DNA of 64,000 nucleotides from Pedobacter zeaxanthinifaciens (GTDB lineage Bacteria; Bacteroidota; Bacteroidia; Sphingobacteriales; Sphingobacteriaceae): NCBI RefSeq assembly GCF_003313335.1, contig NZ_QMHP01000002.1, positions 248,001 to 312,000 of the forward strand, read 5' to 3'. Shown piece by piece: positions 8,699 to 16,183 of this stretch (position 1 is its first letter; each line of letters starts with the position of its first letter). The notes under the pieces were generated by a model. It saw only the letters and a program-made list of their open reading frames with translations, ran no database searches and was not told where the DNA came from. The position numbers and the translations under genes were made by a program.

Positions 8699-9778
8699 TT
8701 ATTTTTTACCAAACAATCTCTTAAAGTAATCAATTACCGAAGTTTTTTGCTTTTTTGGGTTTTCGGGACCAATTAAAAAACCGTATGGCTGTAAATTTGG
8801 ATGATGATCGCAGATGATTTTTACCATTCCTATTAATGGTATAGCGAGTATCATGCCGGCAATTCCCCAAATCATCTCCCCTAAAACAATAGCCATAATG
8901 GTAAAAAGCGGGTTGATATTTACCTGTTCGCCAACTACCAAAGGCTCCAAAATGTAGGTTTGGATGAACTGCACTACAAAATAAGTGAGCAGTACCCAAA
9001 TAATTTTATTGTTACCATTCCCTTGCGCTACCACAGCCAAAACCGTAATGCTTGTTCCGGTTAAATTTCCTACAAAGGGGATGATTTCAAGCAAGCCGCA
9101 TAGCACCGCAAAGAAAATTGCATTTTCTACGCCAACTAGGCTAAAGCCAATACCATACATCACCCATAGTAAACCAATCATTGCGGCTAGTCCGCTCAGG
9201 TATTTTTGTGAAACCTTTCCTGCCTTATGTACTACCAAGTCGGTTTCTGCTTTTTCATCTCTAGCCACTAACTTTAGGATGAATTTTTTGATGTGCGTCC
9301 TGTAAAGTAAAAACAAGTACATGTACACTAAAACTAGCACTGCATTTACCGCTAGGCTCATTATTGAGGAAGCAAATACAAGCAACATACTTCCGGCTCC
9401 TTCCCCTTGTCCGCTAATGATTTCCTTTTGCTGTTTCTTATCGATGCCTACCGTTTGATTGATCCAATCTCTCAAATTATTGAATAAAGCATAAAGCCTT
9501 GATTTCATTTCATCAATGTTTTCTGCCAAGCTTGAAAGTTGTATGGAAAGCAATAATGCTATTAAACCAATACAAAATACAAATATTAACATGCAAAGGA
9601 GAGCGGAAACTGCCCGACTGATATTTTTACTTTCGAAATAGTTACATAACCTGATAAAAAGCATTGCCAGCACAGCTGATAATACCACAGGGATTAAAAA
9701 CGGACCTGCAAAGTAAAGGCCAGCAAAGCCAAATGAAAATAGCAGTAATACGTAAACGCTTTGTTGAAGTTTTTCCAT
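8699..9778 (-). CDS. AI-2E family transporter (PerM/TqsA type)
   Basis: This is an inner-membrane protein of about 359 residues with the PerM/UPF0118 layout: three or four hydrophobic segments at the N-terminus (about 10-85), a helical soluble region (about 95-145) and four to five segments in the C-terminal half. The family ranges from autoinducer-2 exporters to Na+/H+ antiporters, so the substrate is open. The ATG at 9778 (MEKLQQ) is preferred over a TTG two codons upstream. The DUF72 gene upstream is on the same strand, 33 bp away, and may share its transcript. Confidence 0.88.
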   Translation of the reverse strand: MEKLQQSVYVLLLFSFGFAGLYFAGPFLIPVVLSAVLAMLFIRLCNYFESKNISRAVSALLCMLIFVFCIGLIALLLSIQLSSLAENIDEMKSRLYALFNNLRDWINQTVGIDKKQQKEIISGQGEGAGSMLLVFASSIMSLAVNAVLVLVYMYLFLLYRTHIKKFILKLVARDEKAETDLVVHKAGKVSQKYLSGLAAMIGLLWVMYGIGFSLVGVENAIFFAVLCGLLEIIPFVGNLTGTSITVLAVVAQGNGNNKIIWVLLTYFVVQFIQTYILEPLVVGEQVNINPLFTIMAIVLGEMIWGIAGMILAIPLIGMVKIICDHHPNLQPYGFLIGPENPKKQKTSVIDYFKRLFGKK

Positions 9779-9811
9779 CAGCAAGATAACATCAAATAAT
9801 GTAATAATGTT

Positions 9812-10537
9812 CTAGCGATGCAGATGCAATAGTTCCTTTAGCTCTTTTGCATTTTGTATGGCGCTTGATCCCCAAGTATTGTTGAAGTAAACGAAGACTT
9901 GCTTGCTTGTAGATGGAATTTGGGCGATAAATTGTTGAATTGCATCGATGCTATATTTAGATTTATAAAGCACAGGGTTGCCGTGGAAGCGGTAATAAAC
10001 TGTTTGAAGGTTCGCAATTAGCTCAATAGGCAGGTTTTTAGGATGGTCCTGCCCTGAAAATACAATTCCGGCTTTAGTGAGTTGCTGGTAGATATGGTCA
10101 TCCCACCACGAAGCATGTCTAAATTCAACCACGGGTTGCGGGATTTTTTGAAGTAGGTTTACAAGTAGTTCCAACCTTTCTTCTGTATAGCTAAATAGCG
10201 GTGGAAATTGAAATAGGATGCAGGCCAGTTTTTCTTTAATGGCATTATTGCTAATCTCAACAAATTGATTTAAGTCGTCGGTGCAGTTTTTTAATTGCTT
10301 GTAATGTGTAATTAGCCTGGGTGCTTTTAATGTAAAAAGGAAATCCTCAGGGCTATCGTTATACCATTTACCTAACGATTTTTCAGTAGGCATTTTGTAA
10401 AAGGTAGCATTGATTTCTATCGTATTGAAATTTTCGCAGTAAAACTTGAACCAGTCTTTCTGCGGCAGTCCCGTTGGATAGAATATTTCTTTCCATTCTC
10501 TATAGTAGAAACCAGAACATCCAATACGCCATTCCAT
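9812..10537 (-). CDS. DUF72 domain protein (YecE-like)
   Basis: This 241-residue TIM-barrel-like protein starts with WRIGCSGFYYREWKEIFYP, the recognisable N-terminus of DUF72/YecE. Other conserved parts are VEFRHASWW near residue 133 and YRFHGNP near 180, and it ends with VYFNNTWGSSAIQNA. Length is normal. Biochemical function is not established for this family. It is the last recognisable core gene before a 1-kb gene-free stretch. Confidence 0.9.
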   Translation of the reverse strand: MEWRIGCSGFYYREWKEIFYPTGLPQKDWFKFYCENFNTIEINATFYKMPTEKSLGKWYNDSPEDFLFTLKAPRLITHYKQLKNCTDDLNQFVEISNNAIKEKLACILFQFPPLFSYTEERLELLVNLLQKIPQPVVEFRHASWWDDHIYQQLTKAGIVFSGQDHPKNLPIELIANLQTVYYRFHGNPVLYKSKYSIDAIQQFIAQIPSTSKQVFVYFNNTWGSSAIQNAKELKELLHLHR

Positions 10538-11555
10538 GCTATTTTAACAGTTGATTAACGGTTTAGTTTGTTGGTTTTTTTAGTACTTCGGAATGGTTTA
10601 GCGCTAACTCATTTTCTCTTTTTTACGGAGAGGGTTAGGGAGACGATGAGCAAACCTGAGCTTTATCGAAAGCATGCCTAGCTATAAAAGCTCTATGCCG
10701 CGGGGCATCTTCTTTATCCTTGATGATAAAGAAGCAACCTGAGCTTCAGCGAAAGCATGCCTACCTATAAAAATCACAACAACATAGGCATAACATCAAG
10801 GCTTGCACCTTTTCTTGGATTAAGCTACCAAATATCCTGATGGCGCAAGAAAAAGGCGTTTTCCATTCTGTTGCCTTTCGCTCACGCTGCATTCTTGCTT
10901 GATACCGCAAGGTTAGGGTTTGTGCAATGGCTATTTTGGTGCTTACTCCGTCGAAAACCTGCTATGCCATTTTAGTGCTTAGGAATGGTCTGTTCTAATA
11001 ATGTCTTCCTGCAATGTCGTTGCTATTTTGTCATCTCGAGTTTATCGAGAGATCTAGTTTTCACTTATCAATACGTCTACACAGGTTATACGGCATGGCG
11101 TCTTAATGATTGTTGATGAGAGAGAAAAGCAAGTAAATCAAATTTTTATGTAATCATAAAATAGTATTCTCATAGTACTCTATCCCTACTTGAACCCTAC
11201 CTTTGATATACCTTTGACCTAGGCGATTAATTTAGCATCCTAATGACCGCAAATTTTTAATAAGTAGTTTTGGGATGTCAAATTAATTTGTTGAAATTAG
11301 TATATGTGCCAGAAGTGATTTTAGTATTGCAGCTTTTCACCGATATTAAGAATAATCTCTACCATTTGTAAAATTCGAAGCCTTCATTTATATTGCGTTA
11401 TCTAAATCTATCTAAGCTCGATCCTGCCCGTTAAAATTCTAACATTTTACATTAAAGTTTCGCAAAGCCGATGGTATTTAGGTAGATATGCGTAATAGAG
11501 TTGCGTTTATTTGAGAGTTATATGCCATTTTACTGAACGACTGTAAACAGAGGAA
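10538..11555. other. Gene-free 1-kb spacer with short repeats
   Basis: No convincing coding sequence is seen on either strand. It contains a 39-bp imperfect direct repeat (10650-10689 and 10734-10772), a hairpin 10709-10734 (CTTCTTTATC / GATAAAGAAG), a small palindrome TCTCGA-n5-TCGAGA at 11034-11050 resembling the intergenic element at 38873, and, at 11517-11526, GTTATATGCC, the left boundary of the cassette-like unit described below. The stretch looks like an insertion-prone junction of the accessory island. Confidence 0.6.
10650..10772 (+). repeat. 39-bp imperfect direct repeat pair
   Basis: Copies at 10650-10689 and 10734-10772 share ACCTGAGCTT, CGAAAGCATGCCTA and CTATAAAA with a few substitutions. 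The start points are 84 bp apart. Between them is a hairpin. No gene is associated with them. Confidence 0.7.
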
Positions 11556-12338
11556 ATGAAACAACTAATTAACATATTGACAATCTTACTTTCTTGTATC
11601 ATTACAGTTTCTTGTGAACAGACGATAAAAAGTGAAAAAGTAAACAAAACCGAAAAAAAAATAGTTGAAAATAATTACTCAAAAATTATTTCTGACTCAA
11701 CTAACAAACTGACTAATAAAATTGAAAAATTTGAAGTTCAATATAGAGTTTGGGGTTGTGCTTGTCCACAATGGATAAAAACCAAAGACACGATTAAACA
11801 AAATGAGGAAAAAACAAAATATATTGACTTTCATTTTTATCTTCAACCAGCTGATAAGTCATTAGAATTACCAATTTATTTTGACGCTTTTAGACATTTT
11901 GTAAAAGTTGAGGGACAATTTTATGAAAATAAAGATTATCCACAAGGAACAATAGAAATGGAAGAACCAATGCCAAAAGCAAAAGTTTTTAGATACACAA
12001 AATATGAAATAATTGACAATCCAAACTTTAAACCTGAAAGTAAAATTGAAACTTTGACATTGACATATAACGCAATTTCTTGCACTTGTGCACAATGGAG
12101 CGAAAAAAAATATGCTGACAATCCTGAAAAGCGAGTTTATTATTGGTTAGAACCAGCAAATGACAAATTGATTAAAGCTGACGAATTGTTTAACGGTGAG
12201 AATTTACCAATAATAATAAAAGTAACAGGTCAAATTATTACAGAAAAAGGATTTCCTAAAAGAAGATTAGTAAAAGTCGGTGAAGATAAAGCAGGAAAAG
12301 TATTTAGATACACAAAAATTGAAATTATTAAAAAATAA
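11556..12338 (+). CDS. Duplicated-domain lipoprotein of unknown function
   Basis: This 260-residue predicted lipoprotein has a signal peptide ending in lipobox TVSC (Cys20). I do not recognise the family. The mature part is two copies of one domain of about 95 residues. Copy 1 carries WGCACPQW near residue 67 and ends KVFRYTKYEII; copy 2 carries SCTCAQW near residue 170 and ends KVFRYTKIEII. Each also has an LxPA-D/N pattern and a KVxGQ stretch. Codon use is strongly AT-biased, with long A-runs, unlike the RND and housekeeping genes nearby. It is the sole gene of a cassette-like unit, so horizontal acquisition is likely. Surface exposure is inferred from the signal only. Confidence 0.8.
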   Translation: MKQLINILTILLSCIITVSCEQTIKSEKVNKTEKKIVENNYSKIISDSTNKLTNKIEKFEVQYRVWGCACPQWIKTKDTIKQNEEKTKYIDFHFYLQPADKSLELPIYFDAFRHFVKVEGQFYENKDYPQGTIEMEEPMPKAKVFRYTKYEIIDNPNFKPESKIETLTLTYNAISCTCAQWSEKKYADNPEKRVYYWLEPANDKLIKADELFNGENLPIIIKVTGQIITEKGFPKRRLVKVGEDKAGKVFRYTKIEIIKK

Positions 12339-12350
12339 AAGAAAAAAAAC

Positions 12351-12489
12351 GGCATATAACAAGGTATTGCCAAAAGCGGGGCTGAAGTACTAAACCCAAC
12401 ATTTGTGCATTTAAAAAACTTTTGTACTCTAGCCGAGTGGAAGTGCATTTAAAACCCCGCCTTCGGCAATACCGAAACCGTTAGCATGC
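12351..12489 (+). repeat. attC-like structured recombination site
   Basis: Left arm GGTATTGCC (12363-12371), AAAA, GCGGGG (12376-12381); right arm CCCCGC (12455-12460), CTTC, GGCAATACC (12465-12473). The two paired blocks are separated by opposed unpaired 4-nt bulges. The site is bracketed by GGCATATAAC and GTTAGCATGC. Total length of about 139 bp falls inside the usual attC range. A second, truncated site-like start (GTATATAAC plus CGGG) follows at 12506-12540 without a matching right arm. Confidence 0.55.
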
Positions 12490-12664
12490 ATTTTGAAAAA
12501 TGCCTGTATATAACACGGGTTTTACATAATCGGGCTGACGTGAAAACATATAACGTCTTTACCGCTGATGAATTAAAAGATAAATTGCACCACATTACAA
12601 AACACAACTTATAATAATACGAAATTCCAAACTACTACTGAAAAATATGAAAAACCACTATACT

Positions 12665-13288
12665 ATGAAAAGACCGCTATTGACAACATTTTTAGTTATA
12701 TTTTGTTTAATTCAATCATTTGGACAAATCAGCTTTGGCCTTAAAGCTGGACTTAATCTCGGTGATATAAAAAATATTGGTTTGACAGATCATAGCACAA
12801 GGCTAGGGTTAAATGGTGGACTATTTACGGAAATAGAAATTAGTGAAAAATTTATTACCCGACAGGAACTTCTCTATTCAATCAAAGGGTGTAAATTTCC
12901 GTCAACAGAATTTAATGGCGGTGGAACTTTAAGTCTTAATTATTTTTCTATTCCACTTTTAGGAGGATTTCGTCCTAACGACAAATTTACAATTCTATTG
13001 GGTCCTGAATTTGGTTTTCTGATGAGCGCAAATTCAAAGTTTGACGGGAGTAACCATGACGTATCAAAGAACTTTAGAAAATTTGATTTGGCAATGAACT
13101 TAGGATCGTCTTTCAACCTCAAAAATGGTTTGGGTTTTGAGCTCCGTTATAGTCACGGGTTCGAAAAGTTAGTTGATGTTTCCATCACAGATCAATCTGG
13201 TAATGAGATTGGAAATGACAAGGTAGGCAGTAATAGAGTTTTTCAAATAGGAGTGTTTTACAAGTTAATTAAAAGTAGAAAACCCTAA
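12665..13288 (+). CDS. Porin-family outer-membrane beta-barrel protein
   Basis: This is a protein of about 207 residues with a signal peptide (MKRPLLTTF through QSFGQ) and an eight-strand barrel pattern. It begins with FGLKAGLNLGDI, continues with SLNYFSIPLLGGF and LLGPEFGFLMS, and ends in RVFQIGVFYKL. This matches the small Bacteroidota OmpW/PF13568-like barrels. An upstream in-frame ATG at 12647 is possible, but the second ATG gives a standard signal peptide. It probably sits in the outer membrane; ligand unknown. It lies beside the cassette-like unit and has no operon partner. Confidence 0.8.
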   Translation: MKRPLLTTFLVIFCLIQSFGQISFGLKAGLNLGDIKNIGLTDHSTRLGLNGGLFTEIEISEKFITRQELLYSIKGCKFPSTEFNGGGTLSLNYFSIPLLGGFRPNDKFTILLGPEFGFLMSANSKFDGSNHDVSKNFRKFDLAMNLGSSFNLKNGLGFELRYSHGFEKLVDVSITDQSGNEIGNDKVGSNRVFQIGVFYKLIKSRKP

Positions 13289-13593
13289 CTCTTTAGGTTT
13301 TACTTTGCGAATAACAAACAGAAACCAAATTAATGTCTGCATTCGGAGAATTTATTATCTATATTGTTTATTTTACGCTTGGCTTCGCTTGTATAATATC
13401 TATGAACGAATAGGTATCTAACTTGTTATACACACATTAAACCAAAATACAAATGACGCTTAGAATGAAACACATCATTTTTGATGAATAAATAACCTTT
13501 GACTATAGAAAAGCCCAAAAAATATTTAGTATGCTACTCTTAATTAACGCCATGTCAACCACATCGGTAAGCCAAAGACAGTATTTAATTCAT
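13289..13593. other. Short gene-poor spacer
   Basis: About 300 bp between the barrel protein and the next lipoprotein. Only a 26-codon hydrophobic open frame (13333-13413) occurs in it, and I do not count it as a gene. No terminator or repeat is evident. Confidence 0.5.
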
Positions 13594-14052
13594 ATGAAAA
13601 AGTTCACCATTTTATTGTTTTTCATGTTTACGCTTCTAATGAATATTACAGCCTGCCGAAAAAAGTACAAACCTCAGAATAGGAACCCTCATTTCCGTAA
13701 GCAGTTTGTACAGGCTTTGAAATTACAGCTTGTGAACATAGATAGTGCTTATCGGTACGGTGATACAAAAATTTTTAACGATACCATTATAGGGATTGAC
13801 GTGTCTAAGACCAAGGGCTCACGTGTTCAAAATCCAGATAAAGCTATCTATTTTATACAGTCGTTGAAAGGAAATATGAAAAAGATGGAATATCGTGCCG
13901 ATATTACTGTGCCTGTTGAACTTGATGCCCTACGCAACGGTAATATCTATTTTGGCGCTTATGGGAACAGTTATGCGATGAGCATTGGTAAAGATGGACT
14001 AAAAGAATATTTTAAAAATATCAGGATACGCTTTTTTATGCCAACAAGGTAA
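13594..14052 (+). pseudogene. N-terminal part of a propeller-type lipoprotein, probably frameshifted
   Basis: The open frame from the ATG at 13594 encodes 152 residues. A signal peptide is followed by lipobox ITAC (Cys near residue 17), then a charged stalk and the first blade-like repeat NGNIYFGAYGNSYAMSIGK near 120-138. The frame stops at 14050, just after a run of six T residues (14032-14037). Changing frame in that run joins it directly to the next open frame, giving IRIRFF-YANKVMLYKNN, which continues the propeller without a gap. The best reading is one gene of about 385 residues broken by a frameshift (mutation, sequencing error or slippage). A longer start at 13531 is unlikely, because it would bury the signal peptide. 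Confidence 0.7.
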
Positions 14053-14744
14053 TGTTGTACAAGAACAATGCTGTTATAGTAAGTATGAACGGTGTATTTT
14101 TATTTGATCTTGGTAGCCAAAAACTTTTGAGAAAATACAAGTATAAAGACGAAATAGGAAACTTTGGTGCTTTTATAGACGGTGATGACCTGTTTTTTAA
14201 CGAAGTAATAACCAAGATTATGCCCGATAGCTCTCAAAAAGAAACACTAATATTAAACCGTATGGATTTAAAGGATTTGACCTATAAGTGGAAAGCTAAA
14301 ATATCCGGTTCCTACGTATCTCATTTTAACGATGATAAATTTTTGCTGTACGGAAAGAAGTGCTACACAGTAGCCAGAAACAATGGTAAAATTACCGAAA
14401 TTTCTAACCGAAAAATGATCTTCAAAAAGGATAGTGTATATGGCATACGGTATGTACACACACTAGACACTACCCTTCACAAAGAAGGGTATGAACTTGT
14501 AAACCCGGGATTTGTAGTCTTAGATTCTTTAAATAAGGAGCTGTATTCTTTTAAGAATTGCCGTTATATGACTGAGCGTGGAGAGTTTATCATCTTACGG
14601 ACAAATGATAATCTTTATTACCTTTTAGTAAACAAACGAAGTGGTAAAATCTCGCATAAGATTAATAATAATGATTCTCGGGAAGACAAAATTAAATTTT
14701 TAGGCAAGTATATTTTAATTGACGGTATCTACTTATATAAATAG
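14052..14744 (+). pseudogene. C-terminal part of the same propeller-type protein
   Basis: This 230-codon open frame begins with an ATG that overlaps the stop of the preceding frame (TAATG). It has no signal peptide. It reads as successive beta-propeller blades of the PQQ-like type (for example MNGVFLFDLGSQKLLRKYKY, LTYKWKAKISGSYV, YYLLVNKRSGKISHKI). Reading backwards in this frame, coding sense continues upstream of the ATG (YANKV) into the six-T run at 14032-14037, so it is probably the remainder of the gene starting at 13594. If both were functional separately, this piece would be an unusual cytoplasmic propeller fragment expressed by stop-start coupling. Function unknown. Confidence 0.65.
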
Positions 14745-14748
14745 AGTT

Positions 14749-14892
14749 ATGGCAAATACATATTATCCAGCACTTTCGAGCATTTTATCGGTAGATTATC
14801 TACCTGAGGAACTCAATTTTATATCAAGTAATTTAAATGAATTGCTCAACAACGTGCATTTTAAGGATCTTATGGTAGAAAAACCACTCTAG
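14749..14892 (+). pseudogene. Short 47-codon open frame, possible gene remnant
   Basis: An ATG at 14749, 4 bp after the preceding stop, opens a 47-codon frame beginning MANTYYPALSSILS and ending LMVEKPL. It is too short and lacks a clear fold; it reads like the N-terminus of a longer protein that has been cut. It ends where the first copy of the 65-bp repeat begins. I cannot assign a family. Confidence 0.35.
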
Positions 14893-15533
14893 TGCAACGG
14901 TACTTGTGTTCAATTGTTATATAGGCCCAAGCGGACGCTTGCGCCATAGGGGGTAGAGTATTAATTTATGGATGGAATAAAATTTTTTGAGTTTCTTAAA
15001 ACGGGAAATAACCTAAACGGTGTCATACTTAATGATCCGAAGGATAAAATATCCGAGCTTTTAGGCGAACCAATTGAACTAATAGGTGATAGGGAATGTG
15101 GTTTTTTTCAGTATAAGAATGGCGTTAGAATTGGTTATTTCGGTAATGAAATCGATGAGTTGGCAATAAGTTTTGTGGGTCGAGGGGATATTTTTTATAG
15201 TGTCAAATTAGATAATACTTATGAAATAACAAATCATACACAAATTCATGAGTTTATATTTTTTTTAAACAATAATAATTTAAGCTGGAAAAGTTTTGAC
15301 GAGAAGAGTAAAATGGCTTTTAGTATTATTCTTAAAAGTGGAGTTTATGTAGTTTTTGATTTGGAAACAGGTTGCTTATATAAGATAGGTAAATCGAGAC
15401 TTTAACGCACTCCTAAAGCAAGTGTTTACTTTGTAGAGCTCACTTTGTTCGGTTAGCGTAGCGGTGCTTGTGCTTAATTGTCATATAGGGCCCAAATGGA
15501 CACTTGTGCCAGAGCGGTTAGCTCAATAATTAA
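14893..15533 (+). repeat. Diverged 65-bp direct repeat flanking a small orphan gene
   Basis: Copy 1 at about 14893-14960 and copy 2 at about 15463-15533 share the order CTTGTG, AATTGT, ATATAGG, CCCAA, GGAC, CTTG and GCCA. Copy 1 contains a perfect hairpin CAAGCG-GA-CGCTTG; in copy 2 one pair is changed on both sides (C-G to T-A) and one is mismatched. The copies bracket the gene at 14968-15405. Confidence 0.6.
14968..15405 (+). CDS. Hypothetical 145-residue protein, immunity-like
   Basis: A soluble, acidic protein without signal peptide or membrane segment. It begins MDGIKFFEFLKTG and contains GEPIELIGDRECGFFQY and VVFDLETGCLYKI. I do not recognise a named family. Size, acidity, lack of export signal and position as an orphan between repeat copies in an island are typical of immunity proteins of polymorphic toxin loci, but no toxin gene lies next to it. 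Base composition is AT-rich like the rest of the island. The assignment is inference only. Confidence 0.6.
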   Translation: MDGIKFFEFLKTGNNLNGVILNDPKDKISELLGEPIELIGDRECGFFQYKNGVRIGYFGNEIDELAISFVGRGDIFYSVKLDNTYEITNHTQIHEFIFFLNNNNLSWKSFDEKSKMAFSIILKSGVYVVFDLETGCLYKIGKSRL

Positions 15534-15609
15534 AGGATTGGGCTAGATGATGCCATTTGTAGCGATATCTACTTTGCCAACGTATAGGTGCTATACTCAA
15601 AATAGAATT

Positions 15610-16116
15610 ATGAAGAAGTTTTTATTTGCCCTAACCTTTATTTTTGCCATTAATTTAGCCTGCAAAAAAATTGACGACCCCAATCCAATATGTGCCTGTT
15701 CGCCTGTGCAGTTGCCAACCTTAACCTTAGTATTGAAAAATGCTAACCAATTGGATTTATTGAATCCTAACAATCAGGGAGCTTACTTGTCAAAGGATAT
15801 TAAACTCTTTTATTTAGATGCCGCTCAGGCGGAAAAGAACGTAAATTTTTACCTAAGAACACCATTTTCTTATGGTAGCAAGATGTTTAACTTTTATCAA
15901 TTGCATTCTTCGGATATTTTAAAAATGGCTGCTGAAAATAGTACACAAGTTTTTACGCTGCAAGTAGGTGCCAAGCAATTCAAGCTAAAAATAACGCTAG
16001 ATGATAAATTGAAATATAAAGTTAACCAACTATGGGTTAATGATGTATCGGTGCCTATGGAAACGGGAGAGGTGAGCTCTTTCGTGCCAAATATGTTTTA
16101 CATCAGCACTCAATAA
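15610..16116 (+). CDS. Hypothetical lipoprotein
   Basis: This 168-residue lipoprotein has a signal MKKFLFALTFIFAINLAC with the lipid-modified cysteine at residue 18. The mature part is beta-rich, begins with a cysteine pair (ICACSPVQLP) and contains NQGAYLSKDIKLFYLD and KQFKLKITLDDKLKYKVNQLWVN. It resembles small Bacteroidota lipoproteins with a beta-sandwich, but I cannot name the family. A longer frame starting at 15547 is rejected because it would place a charged stretch before the signal. A hairpin terminator follows 4 bp after the stop. Confidence 0.75.
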   Translation: MKKFLFALTFIFAINLACKKIDDPNPICACSPVQLPTLTLVLKNANQLDLLNPNNQGAYLSKDIKLFYLDAAQAEKNVNFYLRTPFSYGSKMFNFYQLHSSDILKMAAENSTQVFTLQVGAKQFKLKITLDDKLKYKVNQLWVNDVSVPMETGEVSSFVPNMFYISTQ

Positions 16117-16145
16117 AAAAAGTCCCGAATAATTCGGGACTTTTC
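16117..16145. terminator. Bidirectional rho-independent terminator
   Basis: AGTCCCGAA (16121-16129) pairs with TTCGGGACT (16133-16141), flanked by an A-run and TTTT. It separates the lipoprotein gene from the convergent TolC-type gene. Confidence 0.88.
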
Positions 16146-16183
16146 AACTAGTAAATAATTAATTAGTAAAACCTCTAAACTAA

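Larger units (their letters stand above)
11517..12489 (+). mobile_element. Integron-cassette-like unit with attC-like site
   Basis: One AT-rich gene is bounded on the left by GTTATATGCC (11517-11526) and on the right by its exact reverse complement GGCATATAAC (12351-12360), which begins a 139-bp structured site ending GTTAGCATGC (12480-12489). In integron cassettes the inverse core of the attC site mirrors the core at the start of the same cassette, and this unit reproduces that relation. The ends only approximate the RYYYAAC/GTTRRRY consensus, and no integrase is in the window. Confidence 0.5.

Noticed and set aside
13333-13413. 26-codon open frame with a hydrophobic core (MSAFGEFIIYIVYF...)
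   Set aside because: Too short, no ribosome binding site or partner, and open frames of this size are expected by chance in AT-rich DNA.
14749-14892. 47-codon frame as a full gene
   Set aside because: Lacks a recognisable fold and stops at a repeat, so it is listed only as a possible remnant.
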